DNA of 13,705 nt from an uncultured Kineosporia sp. (GTDB taxonomy: Bacteria; Actinomycetota; Actinomycetes; Actinomycetales; Kineosporiaceae), in NCBI GenBank assembly GCA_937859855.1, contig CALMAR010000265.1:1-13705 (forward strand), written 5' to 3'. A model generated the notes under the pieces. That model made no database searches. It was not told where the DNA came from and worked only from the letters and a program-made list of their open reading frames with translations. The translations under genes and the position numbers were made by a program. Of the stretch, positions 1-5,596 are shown one piece after another. Within the stretch, counting starts at the first letter, position 1, and the number at the start of each line of letters is the position of its first letter.

Positions 1-541
1 GCCGCAGCCAGCGCCCGGCCGTACGGGCCCGGGACGGCTCCGGGCCGGTCCGGCTACGTGGTTCACGCATCGCCGCGGCCAGGATCCGCAGCACCTGATT
101 ACGGCCGTGGCTGGGCGGGATGGTCTGCTCGATCCCCGCGTCGAACAGCATCGCGCCGATCTGGTTGCCGCCGCGGGTCAGCAACTGGGCCATGGTGGCC
201 GCAACCTCGATCACCACCTGGTGCTTGCGCCGCTGGATCGGCCCGAAGCCCATCGACGGGGATCGGTCCAGCAGCAGCCAGCTGGTGATCTCGCGGTCCT
301 CGTCGTACTCACGCACGTGCGGCTGCCCGGTGCGCGCGGTGACGTTCCAGTCGATGTGCCGCACGTCGTCGTAGGGCTGGTACTCGCGCAGGTTGGCCAC
401 GTCGATGCCGGGCCCGCGGAACAGGGTGCGGTAGTCGCCCTGCAGCCGGCCGTCCAGCCGCCTGATCACCCGCCACTCCAGGCGCCGCAGTACCCGCTCA
501 GGGCTGAGACCGGCCGTTCCCGGCTCGACCGCTTGATCCAT
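1..541 (-). CDS. DUF58 family protein, partial (C terminus beyond the left edge)
   Basis: 180 codons are visible and the frame stays open to the window edge. The DUF58 signature sits at about residues 51-83 (LREYQPYDDVRHIDW, then NVTARTGQPHVREYDEDRE). It is followed by a von Willebrand A-like metal-site segment, LLLDRSPSMGFG, at residues 89-100, with the D-x-S-x-S pattern. Proteins of this family are partners of MoxR ATPases and are thought to act in assembly or activation of envelope or metal-containing complexes; the exact client here is unknown. The ATG is the TGATG stop-start overlap with the upstream moxR gene, so translation is probably coupled. No signal peptide or membrane segment is seen in the N-terminal 180 residues. 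Family assignment is firm, molecular role is not. Confidence 0.9.
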   Translation of the reverse strand, partial: MDQAVEPGTAGLSPERVLRRLEWRVIRRLDGRLQGDYRTLFRGPGIDVANLREYQPYDDVRHIDWNVTARTGQPHVREYDEDREITSWLLLDRSPSMGFGPIQRRKHQVVIEVAATMAQLLTRGGNQIGAMLFDAGIEQTIPPSHGRNQVLRILAAAMREPRSRTGPEPSRARTAGRWLR

Positions 542-1593
542 CAGGCCGGCCCGGTGCCCAGTCCGCCGGATGGCGCGGCGGCGCGCTCCCGCATCGGGAT
601 GTCGGGCAGCGCGACAGCGGCCAGCACCGGCCCGAGCAGGTCATCGGGGGAGACGTCGTCGGCCAGCGCCTCGTAGGACAGCACGATCCGATGCCGCAGC
701 ACATCCCGGGCCAGGTCGCGGGCGTCGATGGGCAGCGCGTAGTCACGCCCGCGCAGGAAAGCGAGCGCCTTGGCCGCCAGCACCAGGTTGATCGAAGCTC
801 GCGGGCTGGCCCCGAAGGACAGGTAACGGGCCAGCTTGGGCAGCCCGGACCCGGCCAGGTCGCGAGTGGTGGTGGCCAGCTTGACCGCGTATTCGACGAT
901 GCCCGGGTCGACGTAGACGGCGTCGGCGGCGCGCTGGAAGCCGCGCAGGGTGTCGATGTCAACCACCTGAGTGGTGCCCTCGTGATCAGCGGTCATCCGT
1001 TGCACGATCACGAATTCTTCGGCGGGGGTTGGGTAATCGACCAGCACCTTGAGCATGAACCGGTCGACCTGCGCCTCCGGGAGCGGGTAGGTGCCCTCCG
1101 ACTCGATCGGGTTCTGGGTGGCCATGACCAGGAACGGGTCAGGGGCTGGAAAGGTCTGGCGCCCGATGGTGACCTGGCGCTCCTGCATCACCTCAAGCAA
1201 TGCACTCTGCACCTTGGCCGGAGCCCGGTTGATCTCGTCCGCCAGCAGCAGATTGGCGAACACCGGTCCGAGCGACACCTGGAACTCGCCCTCGTTCTGG
1301 TTGTAGATCCGGGTGCCGACGACGTCGGCCGGAACCAGGTCGGGAGTGAACTGGATGCGCTGGAACTGACCGCCGATCGCCGCCGCCATCGCCTTGATCG
1401 CCATCGTCTTGGCCAGCCCGGGGACGCCCTCGACCAGCAGATGCCCGCGGGCCAGCAGGGCCACGAACATCCGCTCCAGCAACAGGTCCTGGCCCACGAT
1501 CGTCTTCTTCACCTGGTAGAGGGTGTGCTCCAGGGGATGCTGCGCGGCGGTCGTGGTCAACGACAGCGGGGGCGCCTCTGGTGGCGTGTCCAT
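541..1593 (-). CDS. MoxR family AAA+ ATPase
   Basis: Predicted 350 residues, the usual size for the family. Walker A is GVPGLAKT at residues 56-63, Walker B is LLLADEIN at 115-122, sensor 1 is ATQNPIE at 158-164, and the arginine-finger region is AQVDRF at 174-179. The C-terminal lid contains the family-typical segment with SPRAS and DARDLARDVLRHRI. It is a cytoplasmic chaperone-like ATPase expected to remodel or activate a client together with the DUF58 protein encoded immediately downstream. The ATG at 1593 is chosen because AGGGAG lies just upstream at 1597-1602 and homology begins soon after (VGQDLLLERMFVALL). The frame is open further upstream, but that part overlaps the protease gene and has no family resemblance. 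It begins 20 bases after the protease stop, so the three genes look co-transcribed. Confidence 0.95.
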   Translation of the reverse strand: MDTPPEAPPLSLTTTAAQHPLEHTLYQVKKTIVGQDLLLERMFVALLARGHLLVEGVPGLAKTMAIKAMAAAIGGQFQRIQFTPDLVPADVVGTRIYNQNEGEFQVSLGPVFANLLLADEINRAPAKVQSALLEVMQERQVTIGRQTFPAPDPFLVMATQNPIESEGTYPLPEAQVDRFMLKVLVDYPTPAEEFVIVQRMTADHEGTTQVVDIDTLRGFQRAADAVYVDPGIVEYAVKLATTTRDLAGSGLPKLARYLSFGASPRASINLVLAAKALAFLRGRDYALPIDARDLARDVLRHRIVLSYEALADDVSPDDLLGPVLAAVALPDIPMRERAAAPSGGLGTGPA

Positions 1594-1613
1594 GGTCTCC
1601 CTGTTCAGTTGGC

Positions 1614-2471
1614 TTACTTCTGCGGGCTCCCGGCGGCACCGCCGGCGGTCTGGATCGGGACAGCGAAGCCGATGCCGATGAAGTAGGGCTGGTTGGACGG
1701 GTTGGCCAGGCCGGTGACGATGCCGATCACCTGGCCGTCCCGGTTCAGCAGCGGGCCCCCGCTGTTGCCCGGGTTCACGGCGGCGTCGAACTGGATCAGG
1801 CCGTGCAGGGCCTGGCCGCCGTTCACTGCGGTGGTCCGGTCCAGGCCGGACACCACCCCCGCGGTGAGGGTTCCGCGCAGGCCCAGAGGATTGCCCGCGG
1901 AGAACACCGCGCTGCCGATCTGCGCGCCGCCACCGAGCACCGCAGGCACGATCAGCCCGGGCGCCCTCTGGATGGCCAGTACCGCTATGTCGGTGTCCGG
2001 GCGGCGGCGGGCGATCGAGGCGGGCGACTTGGTGCCGTCCTGGAACTCGATGGTGACGGGGGTACCGTCCGCGACCACGTGCAGGGCGGTGAGGACGGTG
2101 CCGTCGGAGTTCACCACCACTCCAGCGCCGAGTGAGCCGTTCTGGGTGGTCACGGTGACCAGTGACGGCAGGATCGTGCGATAGACGGTGACCCCGTCGG
2201 CGGGAGCCTTGCGCTGCTGCGCCTCGGCGCTGGTGATGCCCTGCTGCACGGTGCGGGCCACGTCGGCCCGGGTCAGCGCAGGCGGCCCGCTGGCGACGGC
2301 CCGCCACACCAGTGCGCCTGCGACGATCACCACCACCGCGACAACGAGCAGGGCCCACACCGGCCATGACCACGACCGCGGCGACATCCGGCCCAGCGCG
2401 GACCGGCTCGTGCCCACCGGCGGCGCCGATTTCGGCGGGCTCTCGGCGAGCCCTCCACGCGTGGGTCCCAT
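1614..2471 (-). CDS. Membrane-anchored trypsin-like (HtrA/S1C-type) serine protease without PDZ domain
   Basis: 285 residues. A proline- and serine-rich cytoplasmic N terminus (about 1-35) is followed by one transmembrane segment (about 37-58, LLVVAVVVIVAGALV). An extracytoplasmic linker leads into a chymotrypsin-fold domain. The catalytic triad is visible: His131 in TALHVVADG, Asp161 in PDTDIAVL, and Ser237 in VNPGNSGGPL. The product ends soon after the protease domain (IGIGFAVPIQTAGG), with no room for the PDZ domain that classical DegP/HtrA proteins carry. It should act outside the membrane on misfolded or regulatory envelope proteins. It is the first gene of the unit that continues with MoxR and DUF58. 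The ATG at 2471 has no Shine-Dalgarno but sits six bases after a good -10 hexamer, suggesting a leaderless transcript. Confidence 0.9.
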   Translation of the reverse strand: MGPTRGGLAESPPKSAPPVGTSRSALGRMSPRSWSWPVWALLVVAVVVIVAGALVWRAVASGPPALTRADVARTVQQGITSAEAQQRKAPADGVTVYRTILPSLVTVTTQNGSLGAGVVVNSDGTVLTALHVVADGTPVTIEFQDGTKSPASIARRRPDTDIAVLAIQRAPGLIVPAVLGGGAQIGSAVFSAGNPLGLRGTLTAGVVSGLDRTTAVNGGQALHGLIQFDAAVNPGNSGGPLLNRDGQVIGIVTGLANPSNQPYFIGIGFAVPIQTAGGAAGSPQK

Positions 2472-2477
2472 TAAGTG

Positions 2478-2506
2478 ACTGTAGGTCGGTTTCCGGGCGA
2501 TGACAC
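2478..2506 (-). promoter_or_regulatory. Candidate sigma-70-type promoter of the protease-moxR-DUF58 operon, leaderless
   Basis: Read on the minus strand: GTGTCA (-35, 2501-2506), 17 bases, TACAGT (-10, 2478-2483), six bases, then the protease ATG at 2471. The spacing is ideal and the hexamers each match four of six consensus bases. Transcription would start at or next to the A of the ATG, which explains the absence of a ribosome binding site. Leaderless mRNAs are common in Actinomycetota. The same TACAGT-N6-ATG arrangement recurs before the RseB-like gene at 10199. Confidence 0.5.
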
Positions 2507-2543
2507 GTGCGCGGGCGTGAATTTTCGGCCCCGGCGGCGGTAC

Positions 2544-2565
2544 GGGCCCCGCCAGCTCTGGGCCC
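2544..2565 (-). terminator. Possible GC-rich hairpin after the aldo/keto reductase
   Basis: GGGCCC occurs at 2544-2549 and again at 2560-2565. The two can pair as a 6-bp all-GC stem with a 10-base loop, 18-39 bases beyond the reductase stop on the minus strand. There is no U tract, so this would be a terminator of the type proposed for high-GC bacteria. Such short GC stems also arise by chance in this base composition. Confidence 0.25.
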
Positions 2566-2582
2566 TTGCGGCGGCGGTGAGG

Positions 2583-3620
2583 TCAGGCGTCCCGGACCCC
2601 GTCCAGGGCTCGGTCGCGCTGCTGCTGGCTGAGCTCGCCGTACGGGTATTCGCCTGGGCCGGGCTGGCTCGCGGCATCCAGGGCGGCGGTCTCATCGTCG
2701 CTCAGATGCAGGTCCGCCGAGGCCAGGTTGGTCTCCAGTTGCTCCACCGTGCGGGCGCCCAGGATGGTGGAGGTCACACCCGGGCGGGCGGTCAGCCAGG
2801 ACAGTGCCACCTCGGCCATCGACACGTCCCGTTTCTCCGCGATCTGCTGGACGGCGCCGACTACCTCCCAGGTGCGGTCCACGTTGCGCAGGTCGTAGGC
2901 CTCGACCCCGCGGGCCGGGTTCTCCCCGAGCCGGGTCGCACCGGCCGGGCGCTGGTCGCGGCGGTACTTGCCGGACAGCCATCCGCCGCCCAGCGGGCTC
3001 CAGGGCAGCAGGCCCAGCCCGGCATCCATGGCGGCCGGGACGACTTCCCACTCGATCTCCCGGGCCAGCAGGTTGTACTGCGGCTGCAGAGTGACCGGCT
3101 CGGCCAGGTTCATCGCCCGAGCCAGATGCACGGCCTTGGTGAGCTGCCAGCCGGTGAAGTTGGACAGGCCGTAGTAGATGATCTTGCCGGCCCGGACAAA
3201 GCCGTCCAGGGTGCGCAGGGTCTCGTCCAGGGGGGTCAGCGGGTCGTAGCTGTGTACCTGGTAGAGGTCGACCGCGTCGAGGCCGAGCCGGGCCAGCGAG
3301 GCGTCCAGCGCCCGGGTCAGGTGCCGGGCCGAGAGTCCCTCGCCGTTCGGGTTCGGCTGAGTCGGGAAGCGGCCCTTGGTGGCTAGCACCACCCGCTGCG
3401 TGACTTCGGCCGGGCGGCTGGCGAACCAGCGGCCGATGATCTCCTCCGAGGCGCTCTTGGCGTAGACGTCGGCGGTATCGACCAGGGTGCCGCCCGATTC
3501 GACGAACCGATCGAGCTGGGCGTGCGCGCCCTTCTCATCGGTTTCGGCGCCGAAGGTCATGGTGCCCAGGCAGAGGGTGGAGACCGAGCAGCCGCTGCGG
3601 CCCAGGGTGCGATAATCCAT
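2583..3620 (-). CDS. Aldo/keto reductase
   Basis: 345 residues forming a complete (beta/alpha)8 NADPH-dependent oxidoreductase. The catalytic tetrad can be read: Asp48 and Tyr53 in VDTADVY, Lys82 in ATKGRF and His123 in YQVHSYD. The N terminus (MDYRTLGRSGCSVSTLCLGTM) is the classic start of the family. The C-terminal cofactor-binding part has the usual TSTILGARTVEQLETNL. The length and the insertion containing GGGWLSGKYRR match the larger AKRs related to YajO/GpR-type enzymes acting on aldehydes or ketones; the physiological substrate cannot be told. It follows the topoisomerase gene on the same strand after 119 bases, with a hairpin between them, so it probably has its own promoter. No clear Shine-Dalgarno precedes the ATG. 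Confidence 0.95.
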   Translation of the reverse strand: MDYRTLGRSGCSVSTLCLGTMTFGAETDEKGAHAQLDRFVESGGTLVDTADVYAKSASEEIIGRWFASRPAEVTQRVVLATKGRFPTQPNPNGEGLSARHLTRALDASLARLGLDAVDLYQVHSYDPLTPLDETLRTLDGFVRAGKIIYYGLSNFTGWQLTKAVHLARAMNLAEPVTLQPQYNLLAREIEWEVVPAAMDAGLGLLPWSPLGGGWLSGKYRRDQRPAGATRLGENPARGVEAYDLRNVDRTWEVVGAVQQIAEKRDVSMAEVALSWLTARPGVTSTILGARTVEQLETNLASADLHLSDDETAALDAASQPGPGEYPYGELSQQQRDRALDGVRDA

Positions 3621-3721
3621 GCTCTGGTCCTACACCGGCAGCCGGCGATCCGCGAGCCAGCGTCCCGGCCGGCACAGCTGCTGGTGGGCTCGCAGCCTCA
3701 CTGCTGGCCAGCACCTTCGGG

Positions 3722-3742
3722 TGAACTGGATTCAGCAGTTCA
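3722..3742 (-). terminator. Hairpin at the end of the topoisomerase gene
   Basis: TGAACTG at 3722-3728 and CAGTTCA at 3736-3742 form a perfect 7-bp inverted repeat with a 7-base loop. On the minus strand the first arm begins with the TGA stop of the topoisomerase gene. No T-rich tail follows. Its position exactly at the end of the coding region, in front of a 119-base gap to the next gene, suggests a transcript end or a 3'-end stabiliser. Confidence 0.4.
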
Positions 3743-4768
3743 GCGACTGGCCTGAGGCTTGCTGTTCAACAGCCGCAGCACGGCCCGTTCGATCCCGGTG
3801 TCGCCGGTCGGGTGGTCGTTGCGACCGGGAGCGGCTCGCCGAAGCGCGGCACTGATGGTGACTCCTTCGGCGAAGCGGTCGATCACCCGCGGATTCACAT
3901 AGGAGGCCCGGCAGACCGCTGGAGTGTTGCCGAGGTATCCGGCCACTTCCTTGATCGCCTGGCTGACCGACCGCTTCAGCGCGGTAGCTGACGTCGGCTG
4001 GGGCCGTCCGGACAGGGCGACCGCGGCCAGGACGGTCGCGTGCCAGGTGCGGAAGTCCTTGGCCGAGGAATCGGGGGCGACCACCTCTTTGACGTAGGCG
4101 TTGATGTCGGCGCTGGAGACGTCGGACCAGCCCCGGCCGATCCGGTAGGCCAGCAGCTCGTCGCTACCGCCGCGGCGTCGGCGCAGGCTCTGCACGACAT
4201 CGAGCACGTCCTCGTCCCGGATCCGGATCCTCCGATGCTGCCCGGACTTGGCCGTGTACTCGAACTCCATGGCGCCATCGGAGATCCGGACGTGCTCCTT
4301 GCGCAGGGTGGCCAGCCCGAAGCTGCCGTGCTCCTCGGCGTAGCTCTCGCCGCCGACCCGGAACAGGCCGAGGTCGAGCAGGCGGAATGCGGTGGCCAGC
4401 GCGCGTTCCCGGGGCATGCCCGGCAGCTCGAGATGCTCGTCGACGACGCGGCGAGCGGCTGGCAGCCGCCGGGCGAACTCCATCACGTGAGCGTGCTTCT
4501 TGTCGGCCTGCTGCTGGGTCCACTGGGCGTGGTACATGTACTGACGCCGGCCGGCGTCATCGGTGCCGATCGCCTGGATGTGGCCGTTCGGGTAGGGCGA
4601 GAGCCAGACCTGTTGCCAGGCCGGAGGAATCACCAGATCCTGCAGTCGCTGAACCTGCTCAGCATCGTCCAGCCGGTTGCCGTGCTGATCCAGGAAGATG
4701 AAGCCCTTGCCGCTGCGGCGGCGAGTCCAGCCCGGCCGGGCCGGGTCGGAGCGGCGAAGTCGTGGCAC
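3740..4768 (-). CDS. DNA topoisomerase IB (eukaryotic/poxvirus type)
   Basis: 342 residues from the chosen GTG. The N-terminal domain has the family pattern MPRLRRSDPARPGWTRRRSG, then IPPAW at 47-51 and NGHIQAIGTDDAGRRQY at 61-77. The catalytic core shows Arg137 (LFRVGGESY), Lys174 (YTAKSGQ), Arg240 and His243 (DFRTWH), and the nucleophile Tyr290 (RASYVNPRV). It should relax positive and negative supercoils by a covalent 3'-phosphotyrosine intermediate, without ATP. The frame stays open upstream to a TTG at 4972 with an ATG at 4930. That extension contains a dispersed intergenic repeat and lacks homology, so I use the GTG at 4768, where the family normally begins. It is a monocistronic-looking gene, divergent from the LysM operon. 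All active-site residues are present. Confidence 0.93.
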   Translation of the reverse strand: MPRLRRSDPARPGWTRRRSGKGFIFLDQHGNRLDDAEQVQRLQDLVIPPAWQQVWLSPYPNGHIQAIGTDDAGRRQYMYHAQWTQQQADKKHAHVMEFARRLPAARRVVDEHLELPGMPRERALATAFRLLDLGLFRVGGESYAEEHGSFGLATLRKEHVRISDGAMEFEYTAKSGQHRRIRIRDEDVLDVVQSLRRRRGGSDELLAYRIGRGWSDVSSADINAYVKEVVAPDSSAKDFRTWHATVLAAVALSGRPQPTSATALKRSVSQAIKEVAGYLGNTPAVCRASYVNPRVIDRFAEGVTISAALRRAAPGRNDHPTGDTGIERAVLRLLNSKPQASR

Positions 4769-4874
4769 CGGAGCAGTGTCACCGACGCCCGGCCGGAGCG
4801 CTCGCCGACCTGACTGAAAGCGGTCCGGCCGGGAGGAGCAAGGGGCTGATCGGGCCAGTCCGCCGTCGAGAATC

Positions 4875-4907
4875 GCGATCGATCCTCCCCGCCGATACGG
4901 CCAGCCC
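4875..4907 (+). repeat. 33-bp dispersed repeat, copy 1
   Basis: It begins GCGATCGATCCTCCC and ends GATACGGCCAGCCC. It matches 29 of 33 positions with the copy at 9038-9070 in the same orientation, and all four differences are transitions. It contains a small inverted repeat, GCCG-ATA-CGGC (4891-4901). Both copies are intergenic and lie on either side of the LysM/glycosyltransferase/acyltransferase operon. The identity of the element is unknown. Confidence 0.75.
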
Positions 4908-4908
4908 T

Positions 4909-4926
4909 TTCTCAGGCTATTCTCAG
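4909..4926. repeat. Two TTCTCAG direct repeats with 11-bp period
   Basis: TTCTCAG occurs at 4909-4915 and again at 4920-4926, exactly 11 bases apart, about one helical turn. Tandem heptamers with 11-bp phasing are the usual architecture of OmpR/PhoP-type response-regulator sites. No regulator is encoded here, so this is only a shape match. Confidence 0.3.
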
Positions 4927-4970
4927 CCATTCTTGCCGGGGTGCCGGATTCGTCTGAGGCAACGGGTGCC

Positions 4971-4996
4971 AACCGGCTAATAAATCATTGCCGGTT
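4971..4996. promoter_or_regulatory. Inverted repeat AACCGGC-N12-GCCGGTT
   Basis: The arms at 4971-4977 and 4990-4996 are perfect 7-bp complements separated by the AT-rich spacer TAATAAATCATT. The spacer can add three AAT/ATT pairs with one bulge, giving a stem of about ten pairs. It lies 111 bases before the LysM start and 203 bases before the topoisomerase GTG. It could be an operator for a dimeric regulator or a transcript hairpin; the sequence does not decide. Confidence 0.4.
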
Positions 4997-5057
4997 AATT
5001 GTTCGAAACATATCTCCAATACATTAATGCGTCGCCATTCGGCCTTCAAAGGCATTA

Positions 5058-5073
5058 CGTGATTGGCTTCACA
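5058..5073. promoter_or_regulatory. Crp/GlxR-like binding site
   Basis: CGTGA-TTGGCT-TCACA matches the TGTGA-N6-TCACA consensus of cAMP receptor proteins at nine of the ten specified bases. Its centre lies between 5065 and 5066, which is 41.5 bases before the A of the LysM ATG at 5107. This is the class II activator position if transcription begins at that A. A short stem, GGCTT-CACA-AAGCC (5065-5078), overlaps it and is an alternative reading at the RNA level. The -10 region expected near 5094-5100 is poor (GCGAATT), which fits an activator-dependent promoter but is also negative evidence. Confidence 0.5.
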
Positions 5074-5106
5074 AAGCCGGGTCGCACATGGTGGCGAATT
5101 CAGGCC

Positions 5107-5571
5107 ATGGCGACCTCGCGTAAGTCCAGACTTATGATCACACTGCTGTTCACCGCAACGCTCACCCTGGCAGCTGGCGCCGTCGTGGCCGCTTCGCTTC
5201 CATCAAGTGGCATCTTCTGGACCAGACCCGACCGCTCGGCCTCGGTGATGTCATCCGCAAAGCCGGCGCCCAGCACGCCTTCTTCGACGCAGCTGGCTCC
5301 GCCATCGCCCGCGACAGCGACGCCGGGTGCGACCCTGCGGCCCTCGGCGACCTCAGCCGGAATGGATCTCCGCAAACGCCGAGCCGATTCGATCACCTAC
5401 ACGGTCAAGCGCGGGGACACGCTCTCAGGCATCGCCGCCTGGTTCAAGCAGCACGGCTTTGGGGATCTGTACCGAGCCAATCGAGCCGTCATCGGACGGG
5501 ATCCGGATCTGATTCGTCCGGGCCAGCGAATCACCATCAGCCACGGCGTGATGGAACTCGAACACCATTAG
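5107..5571 (+). CDS. LysM domain protein, secreted or membrane-anchored
   Basis: 154 residues from the first ATG. A basic start (MATSRKSR) and a hydrophobic segment at about 10-30 (ITLLFTATLTLAAGAVVAAS) form a signal peptide or membrane anchor. A Ser/Pro/Thr/Ala-rich linker follows at about 45-85, then a single C-terminal LysM domain at about 97-145 with the typical YTVKRGDTLSGIA, LYRANR and LIRPGQRITI. LysM domains bind N-acetylglucosamine-containing glycans such as peptidoglycan or chitin-like polymers. No catalytic domain is attached, so a targeting or wall-tethering role is inferred. It is the first gene of the operon, 25 bases before the glycosyltransferase. The upstream in-frame TTG (4999) would place a non-hydrophobic 36-residue extension over the Crp-like site and is rejected. 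No strong Shine-Dalgarno is seen. Confidence 0.88.
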   Translation: MATSRKSRLMITLLFTATLTLAAGAVVAASLPSSGIFWTRPDRSASVMSSAKPAPSTPSSTQLAPPSPATATPGATLRPSATSAGMDLRKRRADSITYTVKRGDTLSGIAAWFKQHGFGDLYRANRAVIGRDPDLIRPGQRITISHGVMELEHH

Positions 5572-5596
5572 CGGTCGCTATCGACGGAGAGCACAC

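Larger units (their letters stand above)
4769..5106. other. 338-base non-coding divergent regulatory region
   Basis: This lies between the divergent topoisomerase and LysM genes. The left part (4769-4907) is GC-rich and holds the 33-bp dispersed repeat. From about 4908 the composition becomes markedly AT-richer, most strongly at 4978-5035 (for example TAATAAATCATT and TTAATTGTTCGAAACATATC), which is unlike anything else in the window. Phased direct repeats, an inverted repeat and a Crp-like palindrome lie here and are listed separately. A weak promoter candidate for the LysM side is TTGCCG (4988-4993), 17 bases, TATCTC (5011-5016). The frame is open upstream of the LysM ATG to a TTG at 4999, but that stretch has no protein-like features. 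No tRNA or recognised riboswitch was found. Confidence 0.7.

Noticed and set aside
1594..2373. Extension of the MoxR frame upstream to 2373
   Set aside because: It runs through the protease gene in another frame, has arginine-rich shadow composition, and a ribosome binding site supports the ATG at 1593.
2475..3386. 303-codon open frame on the plus strand antisense to the aldo/keto reductase
   Set aside because: It is a GC-rich shadow frame; the opposite strand encodes an unmistakable reductase with its full catalytic tetrad, and the shadow product has no recognisable domain.
4769..4972. N-terminal extension of topoisomerase IB to the TTG at 4972 or ATG at 4930
   Set aside because: Family members begin where the GTG at 4768 begins, and the extension would translate a dispersed intergenic repeat and part of an AT-rich regulatory region.
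4999..5009. TTGTTCGAAAC as a LexA (SOS) box
   Set aside because: Only one half-site resembling GTTCGA is present; the second half of the actinobacterial TCGAAC-N4-GTTCGA box is missing.
4936..5106. Possible c-di-AMP (ydaO) or c-di-GMP (GEMM) riboswitch upstream of the LysM gene
   Set aside because: LysM genes often carry such riboswitches in Actinomycetota, but the conserved core blocks of either class could not be found; only short isolated hairpins are present.
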